The notes under the pieces were generated by a model that saw only the letters and a program-made list of their open reading frames with translations, had not been told where the DNA came from and did no database searches. A stretch of DNA of 64,000 nucleotides from Ktedonobacter robiniae (GTDB taxonomy: Bacteria > Chloroflexota > Ktedonobacteria > Ktedonobacterales > Ktedonobacteraceae), in assembly GCF_016587375.1 (NCBI RefSeq), contig NZ_BNJG01000001.1, positions 62,001-126,000 of the forward strand. Reading direction: 5' to 3'. The number at the start of each line of letters is the position of its first letter. The stretch's first letter is position 1. Below, piece after piece: positions 34,351-43,745 of the stretch. The translations under genes and the position numbers were made by a program.

Positions 34351-35517
34351 ATGGATTTCCGCTTAACCGATGAACAGAAAATGGTCAGAGACACGGTTCG
34401 CGCCTTCGTGCAAAAAGAGTTGCTCCCACTGGAGGGCGATGTTCTACGCAATGAGCGTGAGGGGCGTGTAGGCATCGAACGCGAGCAGCTACGCCAGCTT
34501 CAGCAGAAGGCCAAAGAGCTGGGCTTCTGGGGCATTAATACGCCTGAGGAGTATGGCGGGGCCAACCTGGGATCAGTGATGACGGCGATTATCATTATGG
34601 AGCTCTCACATACCTTTGTCCCCTTCGCCTTTGGCGGCTCCGCCGATAATATCCTCTATCACTGCAATGAGGAGCAGAAGCAGCGCTACCTCATCCCCAC
34701 CATCAATGGCGAGCGACGCTCCTGCTTTGCCCTGACCGAGCCAGGCGCGGGCTCGGATGCCGCCAATATCAAGATGTCGGCGGTCAAGGATGGGAAGCAC
34801 TGGGTGCTCAATGGAGAGAAGGTCTTTATCACCAATGGTAATGAGGCCGACTTTACGATGGTCTTCGCCGTTACCGATAAGGAGCGTGGCGCGCGTGGTG
34901 TGACCTGCTTCCTCGTCGATCGCGAGATGGGCTGGCGCTCAAACTATATCCATACCATGGGCGAGTGGGGACCGGCCTCGCTCTATTTCGAGAATGTGCG
35001 TGTGCCTGAAGAGAATATTCTGGGCGAGCTCAACCAGGGCTTCACTTTGGGCATGCAATGGATCGGTGCGGGGCGCTGGAACATCGCCGCCCGGGCCGTG
35101 GGAGCTGCCGAACGCCTGCTCCAGATGGGTATCGACTACGCCAAGACGCGCTCCACCTTTGGCAAGCCCATCGCGGAACGTCAGGCCATCCAGTGGATGA
35201 TCGCTGACTCACGTGTGGAGATTGAGGCGACGCGCTGGCTAGCGCTGCATGCCGCCTGGATGGCTGAAGAGGGTCTGGATACGCGGCACGCGGCCTCGAT
35301 CGCCAAGCTCTATGGCTCCAATATGGCCAACCAGGTCGCCGACCGTGTCATGCAGATTCACGGCGGCATGGGCTACACCAAGGAGCTCCCCATCGAGCGC
35401 TGGTACCGCGAGATGCGCGTCTGGCGTATCTTTGAGGGTACCGACGAGATCCAGCGCTTTATCATTTCGCGCGATCTTTTGCGTGGCTATGTCAGGCTTG
35501 GTGAGGAGCTTGTATGA
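34351..35517 (+). CDS. Acyl-CoA dehydrogenase
   Basis: 388-residue FAD enzyme that introduces the alpha-beta double bond into acyl-CoA. Landmarks: MDFRLTDEQKMVRDTVRAFV, CFALTEPGAGSDAANI (FAD/substrate signature, about 126-141), VFITNG, and the C-terminal signature QIHGGMGYTKELPIERWYRE with RIFEGTDEIQ, where the Glu of FEGT occupies the usual catalytic-base position. TAGGAGG upstream sets the ATG at 34351. The stop overlaps the next gene by 4 bases. Electrons would pass to ETF, which is not in the window. Confidence 0.95.
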   Translation: MDFRLTDEQKMVRDTVRAFVQKELLPLEGDVLRNEREGRVGIEREQLRQLQQKAKELGFWGINTPEEYGGANLGSVMTAIIIMELSHTFVPFAFGGSADNILYHCNEEQKQRYLIPTINGERRSCFALTEPGAGSDAANIKMSAVKDGKHWVLNGEKVFITNGNEADFTMVFAVTDKERGARGVTCFLVDREMGWRSNYIHTMGEWGPASLYFENVRVPEENILGELNQGFTLGMQWIGAGRWNIAARAVGAAERLLQMGIDYAKTRSTFGKPIAERQAIQWMIADSRVEIEATRWLALHAAWMAEEGLDTRHAASIAKLYGSNMANQVADRVMQIHGGMGYTKELPIERWYREMRVWRIFEGTDEIQRFIISRDLLRGYVRLGEELV

Positions 35518-36662
35518 GCTCGTCACCCAAAGCCGCTATCGTTGGCGTGGCCGAATCAGATCTCGGGAGCACGCCTGATAAGACCGTGCTACAACTCCAG
35601 GCCCAGGCGGCCAGGGCCGCCCTGGAGGACGCGGGACTGGGCTTGCAAGATGTGGAGGCCCTCTTCTGCGCTGGCAACTGGGCCTGGTCCCCCAACCTGA
35701 TGCTGGCCGAGTACCTGGGTATCCAGCCCAGGTACACCGACACAACCAATATCGGGGGCTCCTCCTTTGAGGCCCATATCGGCCACGCGCTCGCGGGTAT
35801 CGAGGCCGGCCTCTTCGAGGTCGCCCTCATTACCTATGGGAGCACGCAACGCTCGGACCGGGCTCGCGGGCGCGGGCAGCCCTATTATCGCCTCACAGAG
35901 CAATATGAAGGACCCTTCGGTCTGCCAGCACCCGTGGGAGCCTATGCCCTGGCGGCGAGCCGGCATATGTTTGAGTATGGCACGACCAGCGAGCAACTGG
36001 CCGAGGTCGCGGTCGCAACGCGTAAATGGGCCACGCTGAATGAAAAAGCGATGAAGCGCGAGCCCATCAGCATTGAGGATGTGCTTAACTCACGCTGGAT
36101 CGCCGAGCCACTGCACCTGCTTGATTGCTGCCTGGTGACCGATGGTGGGGGGGCGGTGGTCGTCGCCTCCGCATCACGCGCCCGGCAGATGCGTAAAGCG
36201 CCGGTCTGGGTTCTGGGGCATGGGGAGGCTCATACCCACAACACGATCACCAATATGCCCAACCTGGCGAGCCACCAGGCGGCTGCAGCCTCTGGGCGAG
36301 ACGCCTTCGCCCGAGCAGGATTGACCCCTGCCGAGATCGATGTCGCGGAGATCTATGATTCGTTTACGATCACGGTCCTGCTCACCCTGGAGGCCCTGGG
36401 ATTCTGCGGGAAGGGCGAGGGCGGGGCCTTTGTCAGCGGACAGCGAACCGCGCCAGGCGGCACCTTCCCCATGAACACGAATGGCGGTGGACTCTCGTAC
36501 TGTCATCCAGGGATGTATGGCATCTTTCTGCTCATTGAGGCCACGCGCCAGTTGCGAGGAGAGTGTGGTCCGCGCCAGGTCGAGGGCGCGCACATTGCCC
36601 TGGCTCACGGCACGGGCGGCGTCCTCTCGTCGGCGGCCACGGTTCTGCTTGGAAAGGATTGA
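35514..36662 (+). CDS. Thiolase-like protein, SCP-x/Ltp2 type, lacking catalytic Cys
   Basis: 382-residue thiolase-fold protein that starts inside the previous stop (ATGA overlap). The active-site loop reads NIGGSSFEA (about 79-87) with no Cys where thiolases carry the nucleophile, and the C-terminal loop reads LAHGTGGVLSS, again without Cys; GLSYCHPG keeps the His. Members of this subgroup with a DUF35 partner can work as aldolases on acyl-CoAs (Ltp2 in steroid side-chain breakdown) rather than thiolases. The DUF35 gene is next, which fits that pairing. Substrate unknown. Confidence 0.88.
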   Translation: MSSSPKAAIVGVAESDLGSTPDKTVLQLQAQAARAALEDAGLGLQDVEALFCAGNWAWSPNLMLAEYLGIQPRYTDTTNIGGSSFEAHIGHALAGIEAGLFEVALITYGSTQRSDRARGRGQPYYRLTEQYEGPFGLPAPVGAYALAASRHMFEYGTTSEQLAEVAVATRKWATLNEKAMKREPISIEDVLNSRWIAEPLHLLDCCLVTDGGGAVVVASASRARQMRKAPVWVLGHGEAHTHNTITNMPNLASHQAAAASGRDAFARAGLTPAEIDVAEIYDSFTITVLLTLEALGFCGKGEGGAFVSGQRTAPGGTFPMNTNGGGLSYCHPGMYGIFLLIEATRQLRGECGPRQVEGAHIALAHGTGGVLSSAATVLLGKD

Positions 36663-36667
36663 CGCTT

Positions 36668-37072
36668 ATGACAGCCCAGCCTCCTCAACCCTTGATCGAC
36701 AGCGACTCGCAACCCTACTGGGAGGGTCTCGCACATGGTGAGTTGCGCATCCAGCGCTGCCAGGCGTGTGCGCGAGCAGTGTTCTATCCACGCGCGCTCT
36801 GTCCACATTGCTTTTCGGACCAGCTAACCTGGATCACCGCCTCGGGCAGGGGGACACTCTATGCCTTTACGGTTGTCCACCAGGCCTTTGGTCCCTATGC
36901 GGCGGAGGCTCCTTTCATCGTCGGTATCATAGAGCTAGAAGAAGGCGTTCGTATGATGTCGCGTATCACTGATGCTACGCGTGAGCAGGTCACCATCGGT
37001 GCCGCGGTCGAGGTAACGTTTCTCGCCGCCGAAGATGGTGTGACGCTCCCCTATTTTCGCCTGGCAGCATAG
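36668..37072 (+). CDS. DUF35 OB-fold protein with zinc ribbon
   Basis: 134 residues. The N-terminal helix and rubredoxin-like ribbon CQACARAVFYPRALCPHC (two CxxC pairs, about residues 32-49) are followed by an OB fold (GTLYAFTVVHQAF to the end). DUF35 proteins form complexes with thiolase-fold partners and supply an acyl-CoA-binding surface; the partner is the preceding gene, 5 bases away. The frame is open further upstream inside the thiolase gene, but the ATG at 36668 matches the family N-terminus. Confidence 0.9.
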   Translation: MTAQPPQPLIDSDSQPYWEGLAHGELRIQRCQACARAVFYPRALCPHCFSDQLTWITASGRGTLYAFTVVHQAFGPYAAEAPFIVGIIELEEGVRMMSRITDATREQVTIGAAVEVTFLAAEDGVTLPYFRLAA

Positions 37073-37162
37073 CTGTAGAGTCCATGCTGGCGTAGACTCC
37101 TCTCGCTGGAGGATGCGCTCAGTTTGCAAGCATAAGTCCATGCCAGCATAGACCCTACAGCT
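37071..37162. repeat. Imperfect 28-bp inverted repeat with long loop
   Basis: Arms 37071-37098 and 37135-37162 match at 24 of 28 positions; the loop is 36 bases. It lies between the DUF35 and acyl-CoA synthetase genes. The arm shares AGCTGTAGGG with the hairpin at 47981-48023. It looks like an aged or diverged member of the window's hairpin set. Confidence 0.8.
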
Positions 37163-37191
37163 ATCAGGTAACCTATGAGAGGTATACGAGC

Positions 37192-39336
37192 ATGCCTGAG
37201 AGATATCATATATCACCTGAACGGCTCCACACCTTTTTTCGCCCCCAGAGCATTGCCCTGGTTGGGGCGACCGATAACTCGCGCTGGTCACTCTGCACAT
37301 TTGAGAATCTCAAGCGCTTCGAATTTCCCGGCCCGGTCTACCTGATCAATCCCTTTCGCGAGACCGCGCACGGGGAGCGCACCTACAAATCCTTACGGGA
37401 TCTGCCCGAGCCGGTAGACCTGGCCTTTATTATGGTCCCCACCCACAGCGTCTTCCCTACCGTGCAGGAAGCCGCCGCGGCGGGAACGCGGCATTTCGTC
37501 GTGCTTACCTCCGGCTATAGCGAGGTAGGGGCGGAAGGGGCGCGCATGGAGCGCGAACTCCTCGCCTTCGCCAGGGAACATGACCTGGTGTTGCTTGGTC
37601 CCAACGGTAACGGCTTTATCAATGTGACGAGCCGGGTCACGCCCTATGGCCTGCCAATCTCACCGCCGCTTGCCGCCGGGCCAGTAGGAGTTGTACTTCA
37701 GAGCGGAGCACTTGCCAGCGCGGTCCTCGCTTTCGCCCAGGCGCACGCCATTGGTTTGAGCCTGCTCGTCTCCATGGGCAATGAGAGCATGATCTCGGTC
37801 ACGGATGTGGTTGACTACCTGCTGGAGGATGAGTCGACATGCTCAATCGCGCTCTTCCTTGAGAGCATTCGCCATCCAGATGAGCTACGTCGCATCGCCG
37901 CCAAGGCACGCGCACGTGGCAAACCCATCGTGGCCCTCAAAATTGGACGTAGCGAGACCAGCGCTCGCACGGCGCTCTCCCACACTGGGGCCATAGTAGG
38001 CGACGATAAGGTGAACGATGCCATCTTTCGCCAGCTCGGGATCATGCGCGTACACTCGCTGGAGGATCTGCTCATCACAGCAGGACTTGCAGGCAATATT
38101 CACCCCCTGCCAGGGCGACGCATGGGCATCGTGACCCCTTCGGGTGGCGCGTGCGATATTCTCTCTGACCTGGCCCAGGATGAAGGGATTACGCTCCCGG
38201 ACTTCGCGCCCGAGACGCTCGCACAGCTCCAAAGCATTCTACCGCCCTTCTCCACGCCACATAATCCCCTGGATGTCACAGGCTATATCGTCGTGGATGG
38301 GACCCTGCAATCACGGGCGCTTGAGGTCGTGGTTCGGGACCCCAACATCGACTTCATTTTTAACCTGGTAAGCATTGAGGGGAATCGTCCGCTCGATCCT
38401 GTTGCTCTAGAGAACCATGTCGCACTCTATCAACATCTCGCGGAGATTGTGCGTGGCTCGCCCCACCCGGTTGTTCTCGTCTCTAACACCTGCCTGGATC
38501 TGACCAATACGGCTCGCACGCTCGTTGAGCGCACGGGGCTACACTTTGTCGCGGGCCTCGAACATGGCATGCGCGCCATCGGTCGGCTCCTCTGGTGGGC
38601 TGAAGCGCACCGAACCTCACCAGGCGAATCCTTTACGCAGGAGCCAATCGCCATATCATCCCACTCCGCTCCCCTCCGGGGAACATGGTCAGAGGCGCGA
38701 GCACGCGTGCTCTTGCAGCAGGCAGGCATTCCTGTTGTTCCGGGGAGGCTGGTGACAACGCTCGATGAGGCGCTGCAAGCCGCGCAGGAGCTTGGCTTTC
38801 CCCTGGCCCTCAAGGTTCAATCGGCCGAGATTGCGCACAAGAGTGATGTGGGCGGTGTGGCGCTCAACATCAACAGCGAGGAGGCGCTTCGCCAGAGCTA
38901 CGACACGATGCACGAGCGCGTCCGCTCGACGCTTCCCCGAGCAGAGCTAGAAGGCTTCCTGATTAGCCCGATGCGTTCGGCTGGCCTGGAACTCCTGGTC
39001 GGCGTCATCCGCGATCCCCTCTGGGGGCTGGTGCTCTCGCTGGGACTGGGTGGCATCTGGACCGAGGCGCTTCAGGATACCAGTGTGCGCGTGCTCCCCG
39101 TGAACCAGGAAGAGATTCATAGCATGCTCAATGAGCTACGTGGAGCCGTCCTGCTACGTGGTAGTCGTGGCCACCACGCTGTTAATCTGGATGCGTTAAG
39201 CCAGGTCATCTACCACATCTCGCTCCTGGCACAGGGTCTAGGACCAGAGCTTGCCGCCCTGGAGATCAATCCACTGCTGGTTGATGCAACCACTATCGAG
39301 GCACTCGATGTTTTACTGACCTGGCAAGAGCCATAG
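37192..39336 (+). CDS. Acyl-CoA synthetase, NDP-forming (ACD family)
   Basis: 714 residues in the alpha-beta fused order: CoA-binding domain (IALVGATDNSRWS near 21-33), two succinyl-CoA-ligase-like domains with the phospho-His motif ALSHTGAIVGDD (about 261-272), and a C-terminal ATP-grasp domain (from about 500: GIPVVPG, ALKVQS, HKSDVGGVALN, ALEINPL). ACD enzymes interconvert acyl-CoA plus ADP and phosphate with acid plus ATP. In this cluster it may activate the acid substrate or harvest ATP from the product CoA ester. Complete length. Confidence 0.93.
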   Translation: MPERYHISPERLHTFFRPQSIALVGATDNSRWSLCTFENLKRFEFPGPVYLINPFRETAHGERTYKSLRDLPEPVDLAFIMVPTHSVFPTVQEAAAAGTRHFVVLTSGYSEVGAEGARMERELLAFAREHDLVLLGPNGNGFINVTSRVTPYGLPISPPLAAGPVGVVLQSGALASAVLAFAQAHAIGLSLLVSMGNESMISVTDVVDYLLEDESTCSIALFLESIRHPDELRRIAAKARARGKPIVALKIGRSETSARTALSHTGAIVGDDKVNDAIFRQLGIMRVHSLEDLLITAGLAGNIHPLPGRRMGIVTPSGGACDILSDLAQDEGITLPDFAPETLAQLQSILPPFSTPHNPLDVTGYIVVDGTLQSRALEVVVRDPNIDFIFNLVSIEGNRPLDPVALENHVALYQHLAEIVRGSPHPVVLVSNTCLDLTNTARTLVERTGLHFVAGLEHGMRAIGRLLWWAEAHRTSPGESFTQEPIAISSHSAPLRGTWSEARARVLLQQAGIPVVPGRLVTTLDEALQAAQELGFPLALKVQSAEIAHKSDVGGVALNINSEEALRQSYDTMHERVRSTLPRAELEGFLISPMRSAGLELLVGVIRDPLWGLVLSLGLGGIWTEALQDTSVRVLPVNQEEIHSMLNELRGAVLLRGSRGHHAVNLDALSQVIYHISLLAQGLGPELAALEINPLLVDATTIEALDVLLTWQEP

Positions 39337-39410
39337 GTGGCTTGTTGGAAAGCAAGCACCACACGATGCGATCTTACTGTTACTGACTATATGAATGGAG
39401 AAAGAGACAC

Positions 39411-40169
39411 ATGGGTAAACTTGATGGACGTGTAGCCTTTGTCACCGGAGCTGGGCGCGGCATTGGGGCCGCAACGGCACTGCGCCTGGCCGAAGATGGC
39501 GCGAGCGTCATTCTCGCGGATATCGATACCGAGGGCTGCCAGCAGGTGCTGGCCGATATCGAGCGCATTGATGCGAAGGGACTGATTGTGCAGTGCAACG
39601 TCGCAGATAAAGCCATGGTCGAGTCTGCCTTCCAGCAAGGTGTGGAACACTTTGGACGCCTCGATATCCTGGTGAATAACGCTGGCGTTTTACGCGATAA
39701 TCTGCTCTTCAAGATGAGCGATGATGACTGGGAGACAGTCATGAATGTCCATCTGCGGGGCGCCTTCCTCTGTAGCCGGGCCGCCCAGGCCTATATGGTC
39801 AAACAGCGTTATGGACGTATCGTCTCGCTCTCCTCGACCTCGGCTCTGGGCAACCGCGGCCAGGCCAACTACTCAACGGCGAAGGCGGGCCTACAAGGCC
39901 TCACACGCACGCTTGCTATAGAGTTAGGCCCCTTTGGCATCACCACCAATGCCGTCGCACCCGGCTTTATCGATACCGAGATGACGCGCGCCACGGCCCG
40001 CAGGATGGGCTTCGATCCCCAAGAACGCATTGAAGCCGCCTCCAAGGTCATTCCCGTCAGGCGTGTTGGACAGCCACGCGACGTGGCTAACGTTATTTGC
40101 TTCCTGGCCTCAGAAGAGTCAAGCTACGTCAATGGACAGATCATCTATGTCTCCGGCGGCCCACACTAA
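39411..40169 (+). CDS. Short-chain dehydrogenase, FabG-like
   Basis: 252-residue NAD(P)-dependent SDR. All classical motifs are present: TGAGRGIG (13-20), NNAG (about 90-93), Ser and Tyr-x-x-x-Lys in SSTSALGNRGQANYSTAKAG, and PGFIDTEMT. GGAGAAAGAG precedes the ATG. In a beta-oxidation-like cluster it would oxidise a 3-hydroxyacyl-CoA, but a FabG-type reductase role cannot be excluded. Two MaoC hydratase genes follow, starting 14 bases later. Confidence 0.92.
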   Translation: MGKLDGRVAFVTGAGRGIGAATALRLAEDGASVILADIDTEGCQQVLADIERIDAKGLIVQCNVADKAMVESAFQQGVEHFGRLDILVNNAGVLRDNLLFKMSDDDWETVMNVHLRGAFLCSRAAQAYMVKQRYGRIVSLSSTSALGNRGQANYSTAKAGLQGLTRTLAIELGPFGITTNAVAPGFIDTEMTRATARRMGFDPQERIEAASKVIPVRRVGQPRDVANVICFLASEESSYVNGQIIYVSGGPH

Positions 40170-40183
40170 GCAAGGAGAAAACT

Positions 40184-40669
40184 ATGTTCGATACAAGCAA
40201 GATCGGTCATCGCTTTGCTCCCTTCAAGACCGAGGTACACCGGCAAAAGATCCACGAGTTGACCACTGCCATTGGGGACGACAACCCGGTCTATCATAGT
40301 CGGGAAGCGGCCCAGGCGCAGGGCTTTCCCGATGTGCCCATCTCGCCTACCACGCCAACCATGTTTAGCTTCTGGGGCGCCCGCCAGCGCGGAAACGACC
40401 TGGGTAGCCTGGGCATTAACGTCAAAGGTATTCTGCATGGTGAGGAGGAGTATGAGTACCTGGCGCCCATCTATCCCGGCGAAACCCTGACAGGGGTGAC
40501 GACAGTTGCTGATGGTAAGACACGCCAGGGACGCGATGGCCTCTCCATGGATATCATCACGACGGAGACAGAGTACACCAATCAGCAGCAGCAACCTGTG
40601 CTCAAAACGCGCAGCACCATCGTCATTCGCGAGCAATCCTCTCCAGCAAGCAAGGAGGCCAACGCATGA
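40184..40669 (+). CDS. MaoC-like hydratase subunit (FAS1-like dehydratase N domain)
   Basis: 161 residues with the hot-dog fold seen in HadA-type or MaoC N-terminal dehydratases: IHELTTAIGDDNPVYHSREA and PTTPTMFSFW near the N-terminus. It overlaps the next gene by 4 bases and probably forms a heterodimer with it, one half giving substrate contacts and the other catalytic residues. AAGGAGAAAA supports the ATG at 40184. Expected reaction: hydration of trans-2-enoyl-CoA. Confidence 0.88.
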   Translation: MFDTSKIGHRFAPFKTEVHRQKIHELTTAIGDDNPVYHSREAAQAQGFPDVPISPTTPTMFSFWGARQRGNDLGSLGINVKGILHGEEEYEYLAPIYPGETLTGVTTVADGKTRQGRDGLSMDIITTETEYTNQQQQPVLKTRSTIVIREQSSPASKEANA

Positions 40670-41112
40670 CCACATCAAACCACACATGGCTTTATGCCGA
40701 GGATGCTCACGAAGGCGATTCCCTTCCTCCCTTGACAACGCAGCCCGTGACGCACCTACAACTGGTGCGCTACGCGGGCGCCTCGGGCGATTTCAATCCC
40801 TTACATACTGATCCCGCCGTGGGCCAGGCTATAGGAACGGGTGGCATCATCGCGCATGGCATGCTCATCATGGGCTTCGTAGGCCAGATGCTCAGCGATG
40901 CCTTTGGCCCGCTCGCGCTACGCAAGTTTGGTGTCCGCTTCAAGGGGATGACGCGCATTGGTGACGTGATCACCTGCACCGGCAAGATCACCGAGATCAA
41001 TGATGTGGAGGGCGAGACGCGCGCGACAGGCTCGGTGCAGGCGGTAGACCAGAACGGGGATATCAAGGTCAGCGGCACCTTTAGCGCCGCCCTACCGAGA
41101 CGTCAGCCCTAA
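40666..41112 (+). CDS. MaoC-family enoyl-CoA hydratase subunit
   Basis: 148-residue hot-dog protein with the hydratase 2 motif YAGASGDFNPLHTDPAVGQ (about 36-54), whose Asp and His are the catalytic pair, and GIIAHGMLIMGFVG after it. It starts within the stop of the partner gene (ATGA), which implies coupled translation. Together the two make a two-chain R-type enoyl-CoA hydratase. Confidence 0.9.
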   Translation: MTTSNHTWLYAEDAHEGDSLPPLTTQPVTHLQLVRYAGASGDFNPLHTDPAVGQAIGTGGIIAHGMLIMGFVGQMLSDAFGPLALRKFGVRFKGMTRIGDVITCTGKITEINDVEGETRATGSVQAVDQNGDIKVSGTFSAALPRRQP

Positions 41113-41289
41113 ACCAGTCCTTTAGCTGATGACAACGCAAGACCCCTCTCTCGCCGCCTGGGGCGTTTTCTCGCTTCAGGTGGTGAGGATGATCACTCTT
41201 TGATCGCTCGTAGTACCGTTCATTCGTACGCGTTTCACAATCATGCTCGTACATTGTTGTACAAGCAAGTGGGTATCAGGAGGTTTGAG

Positions 41290-42663
41290 ATGAGCACTTT
41301 TCGCATCGCAACCGGGCAGCGCAGCCTTGAACACTATCCCACCAACGCGCAACGCATCTGGTATCTAGCGCTTGCCGTCATCGCAACCATCATCCTGTAT
41401 TATGAATCGTATGTCCTCCCCTCGGTCGCACCGTTGGTCCTGCATACGTTTGGCCTCTCGGTCGCCGACTACTCGCGTTTCTTGCTAGTAAGCAATCTCC
41501 TTGGAGCACTCTCGGCCATCTTTGGCAGTCTCTCCGACCGCATCGGACGCAGCACCCTGATCATTTATGGTCTGCTGGTCACCGCCATTGGAACCCTGAT
41601 AATCGCGTTAGCCAGTTCCCTCTGGCTCTTCCTGCTCCTCATCTGGGTCGTTGGCTTCATCGAGGGCATTATCCTGGTCGTTACCCCAGCGCTGGTGCGC
41701 GACTTCTCGCCTCGCTTTGGCCGCGCCCTGGCTATGGGCTTCTGGACAGTAGGGCCCGTGGGCGGCAGCGTCCTGGCAACCGGCGTTGCCAGTCAGACGC
41801 TCTCCTCGTATGGCTCCTGGCAATCGCAGTACGTCATCGCCGGGATCGTTGGCTTTATCGTCTTCCTGATTTGCTTCTTCTTCCTACGCGAGCTCTCGCC
41901 CCGGTTACGCGACCAGGTCATGAATTCTATGCAAGAGAAAGAACTTGTCGAGGCCCGTGCGCGCAACATCGATCCCGAAGAGGCAACCAGACATCCCTGG
42001 CGGCAAATGCTTAATCCTCGCCTGGTCGTTAGCGCGCTGGGCATCAGCCTCTACTTGCTTATGTACTTTGCCGCTGTCGGCTTCTTCCCCCTCTACCTGA
42101 GCAGCATTTTCAAGTTCACGGTCGCCCAGGCCAACGGGCTGGTTAGTATATTCTGGCTCGTCAATGTAGCCGCCGCGATCATTATTGGTTTCATCTCTGA
42201 TCGTACTCTGGTACGCAAGCCCTATATGCTCTTTGGCGCCATCGCCACTATTATCGTGACCCTACTCTTTATTAGCCGCATTGGTGTTCCCACAGATGCA
42301 GCGCTGATGGCCGTCTTCCTCAGCCTCTTCGGTATTACGCTGGCCATCGGCTATGTCACCTGGATGGCGGCCTATACGGAGACCATTGAGGACATTAATC
42401 CTGCCCTGGTCGCCACTGGCATGGCGGTCGAGGGCTTTATTCTACGCATGGTCGTGGTCCTCTCGACCCTGGCCTTCTCCTTCGTGGTCAGAAATCAGCT
42501 TGATGGACAGCAATGGGCGACCTGGTGGTGGGTCTGTATTGCAGGCCTGATCGTTTTTGTCCCCACCATCTTTGTCGTCTCTGGCTACTGGCGACCAGCC
42601 AGCGTTCGAACCGCCATACGCCAGCGCGAACCAGAAAGTCCGCTGAGTCCTGAAACTGCATAA
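41290..42663 (+). CDS. MFS transporter
   Basis: 457 residues, about 12 membrane helices, with the family loop GSLSDRIGRSTLI between helices 2 and 3 and a second GFISDRTLVRKP between helices 8 and 9. CAGGAGG precedes the ATG at 41290; the open frame from 41200 has no ribosome site. It closes the CoA-ester cluster (180-base gap) and ends at a bidirectional hairpin. It may import the acid used by the cluster; substrate not readable. Confidence 0.9.
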   Translation: MSTFRIATGQRSLEHYPTNAQRIWYLALAVIATIILYYESYVLPSVAPLVLHTFGLSVADYSRFLLVSNLLGALSAIFGSLSDRIGRSTLIIYGLLVTAIGTLIIALASSLWLFLLLIWVVGFIEGIILVVTPALVRDFSPRFGRALAMGFWTVGPVGGSVLATGVASQTLSSYGSWQSQYVIAGIVGFIVFLICFFFLRELSPRLRDQVMNSMQEKELVEARARNIDPEEATRHPWRQMLNPRLVVSALGISLYLLMYFAAVGFFPLYLSSIFKFTVAQANGLVSIFWLVNVAAAIIIGFISDRTLVRKPYMLFGAIATIIVTLLFISRIGVPTDAALMAVFLSLFGITLAIGYVTWMAAYTETIEDINPALVATGMAVEGFILRMVVVLSTLAFSFVVRNQLDGQQWATWWWVCIAGLIVFVPTIFVVSGYWRPASVRTAIRQREPESPLSPETA

Positions 42664-42685
42664 GTCGCGCCACCGTTACACATAA

Positions 42686-42726
42686 AAGCAGCAGGATGAA
42701 TCTGCATAAGGTTCATCCTGCTGCTT
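42686..42726. terminator. Bidirectional hairpin between MFS and ROK genes
   Basis: Perfect 15-bp arms (42686-42700 and 42712-42726) with an 11-base loop, between convergent stops at 42663 and 42755. Short A and T runs flank it. Probably terminates both transcripts. Confidence 0.75.
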
Positions 42727-42754
42727 GCTTCTGCTCATTGAGAGAAGAGCCAGA

Positions 42755-43711
42755 TCAGAAACCAGTGTGGACGCGGACATCTGTATGCTGAACGGCTCTC
42801 AAGGCCAGGGCAATGGCTCCATACAGCGATGCGTCATCTAGAAACTTTGCCGGGACGAGTTCCGGTGGGAAGGGCACCGCAAACGCCAGGCGGGATGCCA
42901 GAGCACGCAAGATAAGCGCTCCCGAGTTCATCAAGCCTCCACCAACAGCTACACGTGCCGGATCAAGGAGAATCGAGACATTGGCGATGTGAAACGCCAA
43001 TTCAGCTAGCGTTTCTTGCACTAGATCCTGGACGCGAGCATCTGGATGAGCGAACGCCTCGGCCGCGCTAAGTGGCTCGCCTAGCAGATCGCTCGCGCGC
43101 TCACCTATAAAACGCCCACCCACAAACTCTTCCAGCGGTGCTCGTCCTTGTGCTGCTCCGAAATGATCAGACACACTACGCAAATTGTAGCCAATCTCCC
43201 CAGCGGCTCCATGCGCCCCAGAAAGTACGCGTCCATCAACCACAATCGCGGCGGCGACCCCGGTCCCCAGGCTAAGGAAAAGCGCAGGATTCGCCCCCTG
43301 GAGCGCGCCCCAATGCACTTCCGCCAGAGCAGCAGCTTTGACATCGTTCTCCACCGCCACCACCGGGATCTTCAGACCCATACGCATGGTTTCGCAGAGC
43401 GCAACCTGCTCCCATCCCGGAATATTTGGCGACAACAATATTTCCTTTTCACGAACAACCCCAGGTGTTGCGACACCAACAGAAACACATTGTCCCCCTC
43501 TTACCATCATGGTTTGGGCGATGAGCGCCTGAGCGTTCATCAGTGTTCGCTCAAGGATTTGCTGCGCGCCTAGCACGGCCCTGGTCTCAAGCCGCGCCTG
43601 CTCCAGGATCTGCCCCTCAGAGTCAGCGGTTGCAATCGCAATTTTTGTGCCTCCAAAATCGATGGCAAGCACAAAATCTTGCGTGGTTACGTTCTGCGAA
43701 GTATGGTTCAT
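42755..43711 (-). CDS. ROK-family sugar kinase-like protein
   Basis: 318 residues with the ATPase fold of ROK kinases: phosphate loop DFGGTKIAIA (about 19-28), VGVATPGVV, VENDVKAAALAEVHWG (about 120-135) and GTGVAAAIVVDG. The usual ROK zinc motif CxCGxxGCxE is missing; the stretch after GEIGYN has no Cys. It may phosphorylate a sugar or a related compound. It is followed upstream by an APC permease on the same strand (35-base gap), and a ROK repressor is divergent from that pair. Confidence 0.85.
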   Translation of the reverse strand: MNHTSQNVTTQDFVLAIDFGGTKIAIATADSEGQILEQARLETRAVLGAQQILERTLMNAQALIAQTMMVRGGQCVSVGVATPGVVREKEILLSPNIPGWEQVALCETMRMGLKIPVVAVENDVKAAALAEVHWGALQGANPALFLSLGTGVAAAIVVDGRVLSGAHGAAGEIGYNLRSVSDHFGAAQGRAPLEEFVGGRFIGERASDLLGEPLSAAEAFAHPDARVQDLVQETLAELAFHIANVSILLDPARVAVGGGLMNSGALILRALASRLAFAVPFPPELVPAKFLDDASLYGAIALALRAVQHTDVRVHTGF

Positions 43712-43745
43712 CCAGGTCTTTCCTCTATCTATCAGAAGTCGCTTG

